A DNA stretch of 64,000 nucleotides from Blastomonas ursincola (GCF_013607875.1 NZ_VDES01000001.1:848316-912315), one strand, 5' to 3'. Shown: positions 1 through 10,742, numbered from the stretch's first letter. The notes: generated from the sequence alone by a model not told the origin. Program-made: numbers and translations.

Positions 1-3000
1 CGGCTCCCGCCAGGCTGCCGATATTCACATTGGTCTGGCTGACAAGAAACAGATTGCTATTGGCCGCTTGCGTAATGGCAGCGTTGCCGACGGTCTGGTT
101 GATAAAATTGATCACCCCGGAATTGCTGACATTTCCGTTCAGCTGGCCTGAGATGCTGATCGGGGTGAATCGGCCGTTGTTGACCAACCCGCCGTTCAGC
201 GCGCCGAGGGACGTGAGGATGCCGAAATCGCCGTTGGTGACGAGCCCGTTGACCACACCCGCATTATTAAAGGTGCCGTTGTTGACGACGGCCCCGGTGA
301 GCGAGCCGCCAAACCCAAGCTCCAGAGTACCGCCATTGATGGAGGTCTGGCCGGCATAGGCGTTGGCTCCCGTAAGGCTCAAGGTGCCAGACCCGATCTT
401 GGTCAGGCCGCCACTGCCCGAAATCACACCGGCGAAGGTCGTTGTGCTGTTGTTGCCGCCGGTGGTCAGGGTGCCATTGCCCAGCTGCACCGCGCCGGCG
501 CCCGCAAGGCTGCCGATGGTGCCGTTGAACCCGGCCAGATTGAGCGAGCCCGTCGTGGTCTGCGTCACCGCCGCAGCGCCGGTGGTCGCACCGGTGAGCG
601 TGATCGTTGCCGCGTTCGACACCGGACCATCCAGCGTACCGCTGATCGAGGCCGTCGCGCCCGCATTATTGGTCAGCCCTCCCGCCAGCGTCCCGGTGCT
701 GGTCAGCGTGCCCGCGTTGGTCACAAGGCCGATGATCGTGCCCGCATTGGTCAGCGTCGCATTGTTCTGCACCGCGCCTGCGATCGTGCCGCCGCTGACC
801 AGCGACAGCGTGCCGCCGCTGACGGTGGTCAGCCCGGCATAGCTGTTGGCGCCACCCAGGGTCAGCGTGCCGCCGCCGCTCTTGGTCAGGCCCGCCGTCC
901 CCGAAATCGGCGCGTTGATCCGGGTCGCAAGGCCCGAATTGACGTTGACGATCGAGAAGCCGCCCGTCGTCGCCAGGCCACCTGTCGAGTCAGCGGCATT
1001 GAGCACATAGCCGTCGGTCAGGAACCGCAGCTCCTGGAAGGCCTGGCTGCCGATTATTCCGACGGCACCACCGGCAGCACCTGCGAACACGCCCGCCTGG
1101 CCCGCCCAGGGGGTGTTGACCGCAAAGCCGGTGGGGTTGGTCCAGTTGGTGGAGGTGCTGGTCCAGGTCCCTGCCCCGCCGTCGCCGTTCACCGTCGCGA
1201 CCGCGCCGGTCAGGTCCGCGCCATCCCAATATTGCACGGTCTGGCCGCCTGCGTTGAACAGGATGTTGATCTGTCCCGCAATGTCGGCGCGCAACTCGGA
1301 GATGAATCCTAGCGGCAGCGTGCCCATGTTCAGCCCATTGTTGGTCAGCGTGCCGCCATAGTTGAACAGGCGATAGAAGCCTGCGCTGAAGCCATCGAGC
1401 GCGGTGACGTTGAGCGTGCCATCGAGCACCAGATTGCCGCCGACCGTGATCAGGTCGTTGATGCCGCCGCCGACGACGCCGGGCTGCGCGAGCTCGAAAT
1501 TCAGCACCGAGCTGTCGTTCAGCGTCAGATTGCCCGCGATGGTCTGCGTCGCCGGGCTCGTGCCGGGCGAGAGGATGCCGCCATTGGCGACCACGACATT
1601 GCCCTGGATCGTACCCGATCCGCTGAGCGTGGCCCCCGAAGCGACATTGATCGTGGCTGCCCGGTTGGTGAGATCGCCCAGAACGCCGTTGACCAGCAAC
1701 GTGCCGGCATTGATGTTGAACGTGCCGGTAAAGCCATCCGCAGCGGTGTTGCTGCCGGTCAGCGTCAGCGTGCTGGCGAGGTTCTTCTGCACCGTGCCCG
1801 CGCCGGTGAACACATTGGCGAGGCTGAGCGCATCGCTGCGATTGAGCAGCAGCTGCGCGCCGCTCGCAATCGCGACATTGCCCGTGCCAAGGCTGCCCGT
1901 GGTGCCGCCATCGCCGATCTGCAGGCTGCCGCCGGTGATGCTGGTGATGCCGGTATAGCTGTTCGCGCCGGCCAGCGTCAGCGCGCCGGTGCCGCTCTTG
2001 ACCAACGAGATCGCGCCCGTGCCGCCGCCGACGATGCCGCTGAAGGTGGTTGCCGCGTTCTGCAAGGCCGTGAACTGCGCTGCTGTCGTCGACGAATTCG
2101 AGATGGTTCCCGAGCCGAAGATGCTGACGCCGCCACCTGCAAACCCGTTCAGATCGATGGTACCCAGCGCACCGATAGCCAGGCCGCCGGCAGCATTCAG
2201 AAGCAGCGCTTCCGAGGTCGATCCCAGCTTCAAGGTGCCGCCATTCACGCGGATCTGGATATCACTGGACACCGTCGGGACGGCAGCAAAGTCGAGCGCA
2301 ATGGTTCCAGTTCCAGTGCTCGATCCAAAGGACAGGGCACTGACAAATGGGCCAACAGAAAATGTGCCGCCCAACGACAGGGTCTGGCCTGCGGACGCTG
2401 TTATGATCGGAGAGGATCCGAAATTCACCACCGACAAGCCGTTGATGCTGGCAGAAACGCCGGCGGCCGTATCAAGCGAGGATGAGCCCGACATCGTTAC
2501 CCCGCCGGTTCCCAAGGCCGAGGTGTTGCCAATCACGATCCCGCCGCCGGAAATCACCGTGCCGCCGGCATAGCTGTTCGCCCCCGTCAGCGTCGTCGTG
2601 CCCAGCCCGTCGCGGACCAGCTGACCTGCGCCGGAAACGACATTGGCAACGGTCAGGTCGTTACCAGAAAAGCGCAATGTTGCGCCTGCATTGACCGTGA
2701 CATTGCCCGTGCCCAAGGTACCGCCGGTGCCCGTCGTTCCGATCTGCAGCGTATTGCCCGCGCTGATCGTCGTGGCACCATAGCTGTTGGTGCCGGTCAG
2801 CCGCACGACGCTGGGGCCGTCCGCGCCGAGGCCCGCCGCGATGGTGAGATCTCCGCCGGACAAGGCTCCGGAAAAGGTCGTCGATGATGCGATGATCGTC
2901 GATCCTGCGCCTGCGCCCAGAACGATGTTGTTCGCCAAGGTCGCAGGGCTCGGCAGACCAAGCCGCAAGGTGGTGCCCGTCGCCATCTGCAGCGTACCGG

Positions 3001-6000
3001 TGCCCCAGCCAGCATTCGTCGCCAGCAGTGCCAGGCTGCCCGCGTTGAGCTGCACCGTGCCGCTGCCGGTGCCCGCGCCGGTCAGACGCAATTCGCCTGT
3101 GCCCGTCTTGGTCAGCACGCCGATATGGCTGTTCGCGCCTTGCAGGGTCAGCGATGCCGCCGCGACGTCGATCGTGCCGCCGGTCGCGCCAATGGTCAGC
3201 ACCTTGGTCAGCGTCCCCGCCACATCCGCGCCCAGCGTCGCGCCGTTCAGGAACACGCCATTGGCGCCGTTCAGCAGCGTGTAAGCGCCGGCATTGGCCA
3301 GCCGCAGCGTGCCGCCGTTGATGGCGATCGGGTTGACCTGCGCGCCCACCGACACCGTCACCGGTGCCAGCTCGATCGTGCCCGTCGCGCTTGCCGTGCC
3401 GAAATCGAGCGGCGAGCCGGCTCCGGCCTCGAACGACAGCACGTTCGAGGCGAGACGCAGCGTCGTCCCGGTCGCCGCCGCCACCGTCGAACTCCCGCTG
3501 CCGAAAAAGAGATTGTTGCCGAGCGTGCCGGAGACATCGGTCCGCAGCGTGGTATTGCTGGAGAAGGTGATGTTCCCTGTCCCAGCGGCGGTGATGACGC
3601 CAGCGTTGGCGCTGGCCAGCACGACGGTCCCTGCGCCAATCGCAAGTCCGCCAGAAAATGTGTTGGCACCCGAAAGGGTCAGCGTGCCGCTGCTCTGCTT
3701 GCCGACGTTGCCCTGGCCGGAAATGGCATTCGCGACCGTGAACGCATCGGACCGGCTGAAGGCCAGGAACGAGCCTGCATTGACCGTGATGTTGCCGCTG
3801 CCCAGCGTGCCCGTGTTGCCGCCCGTGCCGACGGTCAGCCCGCCCGAGCCGCTGATGGTGGTGGTGCCAGCATAGCTGTTATCCGCGGTCAGGACCAGCT
3901 GGCCGGTGCCCGTCTTGGTCAGGCTGCCTGCACCGGTTACCGCGCCGGTCAGGGTCAGGCTGCTGCTGGAAACATCGATCCCCGCAGCACCGGTCAGCGA
4001 CACTGCGCGCGCGCTGCTGATCAGTCCGGTCGTGCCCAGCACAGCATTGCCGATGGTGACGCCGCCTGCGATCGCGCCGAGATTGGCGTTCGACGTGATG
4101 TTCAAGCGGCCCGCGCTGATCGTCGTGCCGCCCGAATAGCTGTTGGTGGCTGACAGTGTCAGCGTGCCCGCGCCGATCTTTTCCAGCGGCCGCGCACCGC
4201 CGATTTCGGAGATTACGCCCGATTGCGTCGCCGATCCCGCAAGCACCTGCAGCTGCGTGGTGTTCGAGTTGAGCTCGATCGGCGTCGCCATGTCGATGCC
4301 GTCGGCATAATCGACCACCGATCCGGTGGTACGGATGACACCGGTCGCGCCGCCTGCCGCATTATTGCTGCGCAGCGACAGCGTGCCGCCTGCAACCGTG
4401 ATGCCATTTGTGAAGCTGTTCGATCCCGAAAGCGCCAGCGTGCCTGCCTCGACCGTCGCCGATCCCTGGGTGACGTTGCCGCCGATCGTGGTTACCCCGC
4501 TGCCCAGCTTGCGCAGCGCGCCGTTGCCGGTGATCGCCTGCGCCAGCGTGATATCGCTGGCCAGGTTGATCGCCAGCGTCGCGTCGTTTGCCACCGCGCC
4601 GGTGCCAAGCGATCCGCTGGTGCCGCCATTGCCGATCTGCAATGTCCCGTTGGTGACGCTGAGCGTGCCGGTGTATCCGCTATTGTCGCCCGTCAAGGTC
4701 GTGGTTCCGGCGGAACCCTTGATGACCTCGCCTGCGCCGGAAATCGCGTTGGTTACGAGCAGGTCGTTCGTACGGTTCAGCAGCAGCCTGCCTGCAGCGC
4801 CGACGATGACGGCTCCCGAGCCGAGCGTGCCCGACGTACCGGCGCGACCGACGTTCAGCGTGCCTGCCGTCACCGTGGTGGTGCCGCTATAGGTGTTGGT
4901 GCCCGTCAGCGCGAGCGTGCCGCTTCCGGTCTTGACGAGGTTCAGCGCAGACGCACCATTGGTGATCACCCCGTCAAAAGCCGAGAATATCTGCGTGTTC
5001 AGCGTCGTCGTAGCCGCCTGGCTGCCCAGATTGGTCAGCGTGCCCGATGCACTGCCGGTCAGATTGACCAGCTGGAAGTTCAGGCCATTGACGTCCAGCG
5101 TGGCAGCGGTCGTGCCGGTACCGATGGTCGTGCCGCCGCTTGCCAGACTGAAAACGCTGGCAGCAAAGGCATTGCCGGTCCGAACGGTTCCGCCCGCGAT
5201 CGTCGAAGCCGTTCCTGCGGCGACCGAGACGCCCGATGGTGCGGCCAGTTCGATGAGGCCGGTGGCGGTCGATGAGCCGAAGGTCAGCGTAACAGGGCTG
5301 GATGTCTCGAACTGGTCACCGGTCAGGGTCAGCGTTGTGCCCGACGCAGCGCCGATGCTGGCAGTGGCCGAGGACGCGATGGATATCCGGTTGGCCAGCG
5401 TGCCGGTGACGTTGGACAACAAAGCGCTGTTGTTCTCCAGCGTGATGGTGCCGGTGCCCGCCGCGCCGATCGTGCCGCCCGCAACCTGGTCGAGGACCAG
5501 CGTCCCTGCGGAAATCGTGGTGTCGCCGCTATAGCTGTTCGCGCCCGACAGCGTCAGCGTGCCCGCGCCCAGCTTGGTCAGCGTGCCGAAGCCGCTGATG
5601 GCATTGGCGATGGCAAGCGCATCCGACCGGTTGAACGCCAGATTGGCGTTGGTGATGATCTGGCCGCTGCCAATCGCGCCCGTCGTGCCGCCATCGCCGA
5701 TCTGCAGCGTACCGCCGCTGATCGTGGTGATTCCGGCAAAGCCGCTGGTGCCGGACAGGGTGAACGTGCCGGTTCCCGACTTGGTGAGATTGCCGGTTCC
5801 GTTGACGCTGCCTGCAAAGGTCGTCGATGCGTTGTTGCCCCCGGTCGTCAGGACCGACGCGTTCTCGAAACTGACCGTGCCCGCCCCGGCCAGCGAGCCG
5901 ATGGTTTCGGTACTGCTGACGAACAGCCGCGCGCCCGTCGCCAAGCTTACCGCGACCGTGTCTGCCAGCGCAGTCCCGCTTGCCAGGACCACATCGCCGC

Positions 6001-9000
6001 CGTTGATCGTCAGCGGCCCTGTGAAGCCGTTATTGCCGTTGAGCCTGAGCAGCCCGCTTCCGGTCTTGACCAACGCGCCCGTGCCGGAAATCGCGCTGTT
6101 CACAAAGATGGAGGAATTGCCGGTCCCTTCGCTGGCGAAGGTCAGCGTGGAACTGCCCAGCGCGATGCCGCCGGTGTTGAAGCTCAGCAAGATCCGGTCG
6201 GCGACCGTGATGGTCGAGTCGGCTGCCAGCGTGACGCCGCCGGTGATGCTGGTGGCTTCGTTGCCCGAGGCACCCAAGGGCGCGACGCGGATCGCGCCGA
6301 TGCCCCCGTTGCCGCTGCCGCTGATGGTGAGGGCATCGCCTATGGTCAGCGGCGTTCCGCTGAACTGCAAGGTCGCGCCGCTGGCAACCGTCGTGCCGCC
6401 CGTGCTGTTGCCCAGCGCCGTGTTGCTGCCGATGGTGAGCGTGCCCGACTGGACAGTGGTGGTGCCGGTATAGCTGCTGCTGCCCGAAAGGCTGATATTG
6501 CCCGTCGTCGCAAGTGACTGCGTTCCGCCGAAAGCGCCGGAAAATGTGCCGTTGCGCAGCGTGGTCGTGCTGCCGTCATTGAGGATCGTGCCCGCGCCCG
6601 AAAGGTTGCTGATCGTCGACAAGCGGGTGTTGAAATTGAGGGTCGCACCGGCATCAACTTGCGTCTGCGTAGCATCCAGGCCGAGTATCTGGCCCAGGAT
6701 GCCGCTTTGCGAGCGCACCGTGCCACTCTGCACGATGATGCGCGTGGAAGCACCTGCGGTGCCCGTCGCCGCGGCAATGTCGAGCGTGCTGCCCGTGCCC
6801 GGTGCCAGCCGCAGCGTTCCCGCCCCGCCGAACTGGCCTGTCAGGGTGACCTGGCTGCCCGCGACGGTCGAAAGGACATTGCCGTCCGCCGTGAAGGCGT
6901 TGATATTGTTGGTATAGACACCCGCGTTCGCGAGGTGCAACGAACCACCGCGCAACTCCACCGCGCCCGTGCCGAGCGCCGTGAGGTTGCCCAGTTGCAG
7001 CGTGCCCGCGAAGATCTGGGCGGTACCCGAATAGCCATTGGCTGCAGCGCCGAGGATCGTGGTCCCCGTGCCCTGCTGCACCAGCGCACCGCTGCCCGCC
7101 AGCGCGCCTGCAATCGTCTGGGTAACACTGCTGTTCGACCGCAGCGTCCCGTTGGTGCTGATCGTTACCCCGCCCGTGCCAAGCGATCCGGTGGTCGAAC
7201 CCGATCCCAGCTGCAGGATACCTGCCGAAATCGTGGTGCCGCCTGCATAGCTGTTGGTGCTGAGCAGCGTCAGCGTGCCCAGACCCTGCTTTGTGAGCGA
7301 ACCCGTGCCGCTGATAGCGACGCTGCTGTCGATATTGTCGGACCGATTGAACACCAGGCTGGCATTGTTGACGATCGGCCCGCCAATGATCGTGCCGGTG
7401 GTCGTGGCGTTGCCGATCTGCAGCGTGCCGCCGCTGATCGTGGTGGTGCCCACAAAGTTGCTGGTGCCGGTCAGGGTGAGCGTACCAGACCCCGTCTTGG
7501 TCAGTCCGCCGAGCCCGGTCAGGCTGCCGGCGAACGTGGTCGAATTGTTGTTGCCCCCCGTGGTCAGAACCGAGCTGGCCTGCAGAACAACCGTGCCATT
7601 GCCCGCCAGGGACCCGATCGTCTCGCTGCTGCCAACGCCGAGAAGGGTGCTCGTGGCCATGCTCAGCGCGGCCGTGTCCCCGATCGACGATCCGCCGGTC
7701 AGCTGCAGCGCACCGCCGTCGAGCGACACCGCTCCGCTGAAGCTGTTGCTGCCGCTGAGCGTGAGGGTGCCGCTGCCGCGCTTAGTCAGTGAACCCGTGC
7801 CCGAAAGGACATTGCTGACATTCTGGCTGGCGCTGCTGTCGAACACCAGGCTGGTGCCGTTCGCCATCACGACGCCCGTGCTGCCCAGCGAGCCGGCCAG
7901 GGCGCCGGACCCGAGCTGCAGCGTTCCAGCATTCAGCGCGATATTGCCCGACAGGCTGTTGTTTCCGGTGAGGATCAGCGTGCCCGCGCCGGTCTTGGCA
8001 AACCCGTTCGACCCCCCGATCACGCCGCCGAGCGTGAAGGTGTTGGTGGTGCTGGGATTGGCGATGCTGATCCCCGCGCCATTCAGCGTGATCGCATTGG
8101 CGAGCGTCCGGTTGCCGGTACCGCCGGATTCCAGCACGGTATTGGCCGCCATGGTCAGCGCGCCGGTGCCGAGCGCCGTATCGCTGGCCACGACCAGCGT
8201 ACCACTGTTGAGCGAAGTGCCCGCCGCATAGCTGCTGTTGCCGGACAGCGTCGTGCGGAAACCCGTATTGCCCAGGATGACCGACATGCTGCCCAGATTG
8301 TTGGCCGCACCCGATCCGGTGATGGCCGCGGCCAGCGTATAATCGGCCCCCAGACTGCCGATCTCGAGCCTGTTGTTGAAGCCGCTCGACAGGATCGTCG
8401 TTCCGGCGTCGATCGAGGTCGCGCCGGTGATGAGCAGGCCGCGGCTGTTGCCTGCGAACTGGATGGTTCCGCCGCCGGTCAGCGAACCGCCCGAGGCGTT
8501 GTAGTTGCCGGTCGTCAGGATCAGGGTCCTGCCGTTCAAGGCCAGCGTTCCGCCGGAATGGGTGGCATTCGAAAGCACGCCATCCACGCCCATGTCCAGC
8601 GTGCCGCCCGTGAGCTGGAGCACGCCGCCGCCGGAAAGGGGGGAGGTGCCGCGCAGCGCGAGCGTGCCCGCTTCCACGAAGGTGTTCGAATAGCCCTTGG
8701 CGCCGGTAAGAGTGACCGTGCCGCCGCCCCTTTTGATCAGCGTGCCCGAACTGGTGATGTCATTGGCGACCGTGATGTCGTCTGACCGGTTGAATATCAG
8801 CTGCGCGCCGTTGATCGTGACCGTGCCCGACCCCAGGGTGCCGGTCGTGCCGCCATTGCCGATCTGCAAGGCCCCACCGTTGATGATCGTTCCACCGGCA
8901 TAGGTGTTGGTGTTGGTAAGGATCAGCGTGCCAGCACCGATCTTCTCGATCGGACGCGCGCCATTGATTTCCGAAATGATGCCCGATTGGGTGGCGGTCC

Positions 9001-10438
9001 CGGTCGTCACCTGCAACTGGGTGGTATTGCTGTTAAGTTCGATCGGCGCCGCCATGTTGACGTCCTGGGCATAATCGATGACCGATCCGGTGGTGCGGAT
9101 CGTGCCGAAGCCAGCGCCCAGATTGGTGCGCACCGAAACCGTGCCCTGCGCCAGATCGAGGCCGGCGTTATAGGCCGAGGGGTTGAAGCCCGAGCCCAGG
9201 ATCAGCGTACCGGTGCCGGTCTTGGTCAGCCCGGAAATGCTGCCCACGATCTGGCCCCGCAACGAAACCGAACCGGCACCGCCAAAAGTCAGGCCGAAGG
9301 CCCCCGATGACTGCAAGGGCCCTGCAAGATCGAGCAGTCCGGCATCGGATGTGATCAGCGCTGCGCCCGCTACAGTCACACCACCGGTCAGCACGTTGTT
9401 GCCGCTCAGATTGCGCAGCGCGCCCGCGCCGCCCATCCCGGTACCGCTCAGGGCAATGCCTTCGTTTAGCCCCGTCAGCCCGCCCTGCACCGCGAGGGTG
9501 GCACCGGCCGAAACGGTCGTGCCGCTGGCCAAAGTGCCCAGAGAGTTGTTGTTGGTTACGATCAGCGTACCACCGACGATCGAAGTGCCACCTTGATAGG
9601 TGTTATTGCTCCCCAGCACGATCGTGCCGGGGGCGACAAGGCCTGGACCGCCGACCGTCAGGCCCCCCGGGCCCGAGATCGTGCCGTTCACTGTGCCCGT
9701 CACGCCGCTCTGGGCCCTGATGGTTGCACTGCCGCCGGTGAGCGTGAACGCGCGCGTGGTAGCAAAGCTGCCAGTCCAATTCACGCCGGCGCCGTTGTCG
9801 ATTGTCACGCCGGTCCCGGCAATCCCGAAAGCGCGATCCCGGTCCCAGCCGAGAAAGCCCTCGGAAACGATGGTCCCACCGGAATAGGTGTTATCAAAGC
9901 CCAGAAGGAAAAGCGTTTCCGACCCGGTCTTGCGCAACACGCGTGAGCCGCCGGTCTCACTGATCGATTGCTGGTGGAAAGACGAACTGCCAATCGCCCG
10001 GACGATGGTGACCGGGAAGCTCAGAACCAACGGATTCTGGGTGTTGAAATCGTTGTTGAATTCATAACCGTCGGAAGTGACAGTGAAGAACTGCGAACCA
10101 TTGTCGCCGCCACCGATCAGCAGCGATCGGCCGGCCGAGCCCGTGGCAAGATCGGCGAGTACCGGCGGCGGGGCGTCGTTGACCTCGCCCAGATCGATTT
10201 GACAAAGGTCGAGTGCAGCGTCGAGGCAGAGCGAGTTCTCGCCGAAGCCGTTGGTGACCACACCGGAGGCCGCCACAGTCTGTGCCTGCGCCTGCCCAGG
10301 GGCGAGCGTCAGAGCGCCGCCCGCCAGCGCGGCGATCGCGGGGATCAGTGCCGTCGTGCTGAACAGCCCGAGCCGCTGCGGGACAGCCCGCTCACGACGC
10401 TCCGCGCGGTCTGCGCCGCGGTTCCGGATCGACTGCAT
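1..10438 (-). CDS. Giant autotransporter/adhesin with beta-strand repeats (3' end beyond window)
   Basis: This is one open frame of at least 3,479 codons; I checked the frame at both ends and at about seven internal points. The start is the ATG at 10438, preceded by a GGGGGGA Shine-Dalgarno sequence. Residues 1-52 form an extended signal peptide: a basic N-region, a hydrophobic core and a cleavage site near AQA-QT. The rest is Gly/Thr/Asn/Ser-rich, with about two dozen units of the pattern GxGTLTLxGxNxYxGxT..ISGGTLQIG. That pattern is typical of the autotransporter-associated beta-strand repeat (PATR, TIGR02601) and should fold as a surface beta-helix. Such proteins end in an outer-membrane barrel, which would lie to the left of base 1, so it is not seen here. 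Likely roles are adhesion, aggregation or biofilm, by family only. The repeats make long false frames on the plus strand. Confidence 0.9.
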   Translation of the reverse strand, partial: MQSIRNRGADRAERRERAVPQRLGLFSTTALIPAIAALAGGALTLAPGQAQAQTVAASGVVTNGFGENSLCLDAALDLCQIDLGEVNDAPPPVLADLATGSAGRSLLIGGGDNGSQFFTVTSDGYEFNNDFNTQNPLVLSFPVTIVRAIGSSSFHQQSISETGGSRVLRKTGSETLFLLGFDNTYSGGTIVSEGFLGWDRDRAFGIAGTGVTIDNGAGVNWTGSFATTRAFTLTGGSATIRAQSGVTGTVNGTISGPGGLTVGGPGLVAPGTIVLGSNNTYQGGTSIVGGTLIVTNNNSLGTLASGTTVSAGATLAVQGGLTGLNEGIALSGTGMGGAGALRNLSGNNVLTGGVTVAGAALITSDAGLLDLAGPLQSSGAFGLTFGGAGSVSLRGQIVGSISGLTKTGTGTLILGSGFNPSAYNAGLDLAQGTVSVRTNLGAGFGTIRTTGSVIDYAQDVNMAAPIELNSNTTQLQVTTGTATQSGIISEINGARPIEKIGAGTLILTNTNTYAGGTIINGGALQIGNGGTTGTLGSGTVTINGAQLIFNRSDDITVANDITSSGTLIKRGGGTVTLTGAKGYSNTFVEAGTLALRGTSPLSGGGVLQLTGGTLDMGVDGVLSNATHSGGTLALNGRTLILTTGNYNASGGSLTGGGTIQFAGNSRGLLITGATSIDAGTTILSSGFNNRLEIGSLGADYTLAAAITGSGAANNLGSMSVILGNTGFRTTLSGNSSYAAGTSLNSGTLVVASDTALGTGALTMAANTVLESGGTGNRTLANAITLNGAGISIANPSTTNTFTLGGVIGGSNGFAKTGAGTLILTGNNSLSGNIALNAGTLQLGSGALAGSLGSTGVVMANGTSLVFDSSASQNVSNVLSGTGSLTKRGSGTLTLSGSNSFSGAVSLDGGALQLTGGSSIGDTAALSMATSTLLGVGSSETIGSLAGNGTVVLQASSVLTTGGNNNSTTFAGSLTGLGGLTKTGSGTLTLTGTSNFVGTTTISGGTLQIGNATTTGTIIGGPIVNNASLVFNRSDNIDSSVAISGTGSLTKQGLGTLTLLSTNSYAGGTTISAGILQLGSGSTTGSLGTGGVTISTNGTLRSNSSVTQTIAGALAGSGALVQQGTGTTILGAAANGYSGTAQIFAGTLQLGNLTALGTGAVELRGGSLHLANAGVYTNNINAFTADGNVLSTVAGSQVTLTGQFGGAGTLRLAPGTGSTLDIAAATGTAGASTRIIVQSGTVRSQSGILGQILGLDATQTQVDAGATLNFNTRLSTISNLSGAGTILNDGSTTTLRNGTFSGAFGGTQSLATTGNISLSGSSSYTGTTTVQSGTLTIGSNTALGNSTGGTTVASGATLQFSGTPLTIGDALTISGSGNGGIGAIRVAPLGASGNEATSITGGVTLAADSTITVADRILLSFNTGGIALGSSTLTFASEGTGNSSIFVNSAISGTGALVKTGSGLLRLNGNNGFTGPLTINGGDVVLASGTALADTVAVSLATGARLFVSSTETIGSLAGAGTVSFENASVLTTGGNNASTTFAGSVNGTGNLTKSGTGTFTLSGTSGFAGITTISGGTLQIGDGGTTGAIGSGQIITNANLAFNRSDALAIANAISGFGTLTKLGAGTLTLSGANSYSGDTTISAGTLVLDQVAGGTIGAAGTGTITLENNSALLSNVTGTLANRISIASSATASIGAASGTTLTLTGDQFETSSPVTLTFGSSTATGLIELAAPSGVSVAAGTASTIAGGTVRTGNAFAASVFSLASGGTTIGTGTTAATLDVNGLNFQLVNLTGSASGTLTNLGSQAATTTLNTQIFSAFDGVITNGASALNLVKTGSGTLALTGTNTYSGTTTVTAGTLNVGRAGTSGTLGSGAVIVGAAGRLLLNRTNDLLVTNAISGAGEVIKGSAGTTTLTGDNSGYTGTLSVTNGTLQIGNGGTSGSLGTGAVANDATLAINLASDITLAQAITGNGALRKLGSGVTTIGGNVTQGSATVEAGTLALSGSNSFTNGITVAGGTLSLRSNNAAGGATGVIRTTGSVVDYADGIDMATPIELNSNTTQLQVLAGSATQSGVISEIGGARPLEKIGAGTLTLSATNSYSGGTTISAGRLNITSNANLGAIAGGVTIGNAVLGTTGLISSARAVSLTGAAGIDVSSSSLTLTGAVTGAGSLTKTGTGQLVLTADNSYAGTTTISGSGGLTVGTGGNTGTLGSGNITVNAGSFLAFSRSDAFTVANAISGQGNVGKQSSGTLTLSGANTFSGGLAIGAGTVVLASANAGVITAAGTGNITFSSNTTLRTDVSGTLGNNLFFGSGSSTVAAATGTTLRLASNVLSFEAGAGSPLDFGTASATGTIELAPVTVSVGAQVNPIAINGGTLRLANAGAYTLLNGANGVFLNGATLGADVAGTLTKVLTIGATGGTIDVAAASLTLQGANSHIGVLTKTGTGELRLTGAGTGSGTVQLNAGSLALLATNAGWGTGTLQMATGTTLRLGLPSPATLANNIVLGAGAGSTIIASSTTFSGALSGGDLTIAAGLGADGPSVVRLTGTNSYGATTISAGNTLQIGTTGTGGTLGTGNVTVNAGATLRFSGNDLTVANVVSGAGQLVRDGLGTTTLTGANSYAGGTVISGGGIVIGNTSALGTGGVTMSGSSSLDTAAGVSASINGLSVVNFGSSPIITASAGQTLSLGGTFSVGPFVSALSFGSSTGTGTIALDFAAVPTVSSDIQIRVNGGTLKLGSTSEALLLNAAGGLAIGALGTIDLNGFAGGGVSIFGSGTISNSSTTAAQFTALQNAATTFSGIVGGGTGAISLVKSGTGALTLAGANSYTGITSITGGSLQIGDGGTTGSLGTGNVAIASGAQLLLNRSDALSLANVFTGAGTVQKNLASTLTLTGSNTAADGFTGTFNINAGTLLVNGVLGDLTNRAATINVASGATLSGSGTIQGNVVVANGGILSPGTSPATQTIAGNLTLNDSSVLNFELAQPGVVGGGINDLITVGGNLVLDGTLNVTALDGFSAGFYRLFNYGGTLTNNGLNMGTLPLGFISELRADIAGQINILFNAGGQTVQYWDGADLTGAVATVNGDGGAGTWTSTSTNWTNPTGFAVNTPWAGQAGVFAGAAGGAVGIIGSQAFQELRFLTDGYVLNAADSTGGLATTGGFSIVNVNSGLATRINAPISGTAGLTKSGGGTLTLGGANSYAGLTTVSGGTLSLVSGGTIAGAVQNNATLTNAGTIIGLVTNAGTLTSTGTLAGGLTNNAGATASISGTLDGPVSNAATITLTGATTGAAAVTQTTTGSLNLAGFNGTIGSLAGAGAVQLGNGTLTTGGNNSTTTFAGVISGSGGLTKIGSGTLSLTGANAYAGQTSINGGTLELGFGGSLTGAVVNNGTFNNAGVVNGLVTNGDFGILTSLGALNGGLVNNGRFTPISISGQLNGNVSNSGVINFINQTVGNAAITQAANSNLFLVSQTNVNIGSLAGA
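4148..4375 (-). repeat. Autotransporter long module, copy 2 (C-terminal copy)
   Basis: The translated segment reads IRTTGSVVDYADGIDMATP followed by IELNSNTTQLQV, then ATQSGVISEIGGARPLEK. The same segment recurs near 8911-9150 with only a handful of substitutions, which is far closer than ordinary PATR units are to one another. This indicates duplication of a multi-unit block inside the passenger rather than independent repeats. Confidence 0.75.
8911..9150 (-). repeat. Autotransporter long module, copy 1 (N-terminal copy)
   Basis: The translated segment reads IRTTGSVIDYAQDVNMAAP followed by IELNSNTTQLQV, then ATQSGIISEINGARPIEK. It matches the copy at about 4148-4375. A shorter, more diverged relative (SISETGGSRVLRKTGSETL) lies near the N-terminus at about 9905-9965. 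Together they suggest a module of the form SE-x-GG-x-R...K-x-G that recurs along the passenger. Confidence 0.75.
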
Positions 10439-10706
10439 AAATTCCCCCCAAGTTCGGATTGGCAACCAGTTGCGACCCGGTTTTCATCATCGAGCGAAGG
10501 AATTCAGCGGTCAGGGCCCCGCGAGTCCGTGATGGGTGGCAGGATCGGAATGGTGACGCGAACTATGGAGGGAAGATGTCTTGCCCGGATGACGATCGGC
10601 AAGAAAATCAGCTACTTGCTCATATTCGCGCGCCAAGAGGCGTTTTGCCATGATGCCCCCCGACACACCGGACACGCCGAGTCGCGCGAGCCGAATTTAA
10701 CCTGAG

Positions 10707-10742
10707 TTGCGATATCGTTACCAAAATATCGGTATATCGCAA
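10707..10742. promoter_or_regulatory. Inverted repeat TTGCGATA-N20-TATCGCAA
   Basis: Two perfect 8-bp arms separated by 20 AT-rich bases lie in the intergenic region, about 270 bp upstream of the autotransporter start and 420 bp upstream of the kinase start. The arms could bind a dimeric regulator or form a transcript stem. No regulator can be assigned. Confidence 0.35.

Noticed and set aside
3125-4153. Long plus-strand frame inside the autotransporter, Arg/Gln-rich
   Set aside because: It is the antisense of the repetitive, GC-biased passenger. Several similar frames (6659-7792, 4223-5275, 7254-8231) appear for the same reason, with no starts, ribosome sites or recognisable domains.
4148-9150. 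Possible CRISPR-like or satellite repeat in the repetitive left part
   Set aside because: The repeats are degenerate, in frame and protein-coding (PATR units), with no uniform spacers or cas genes.
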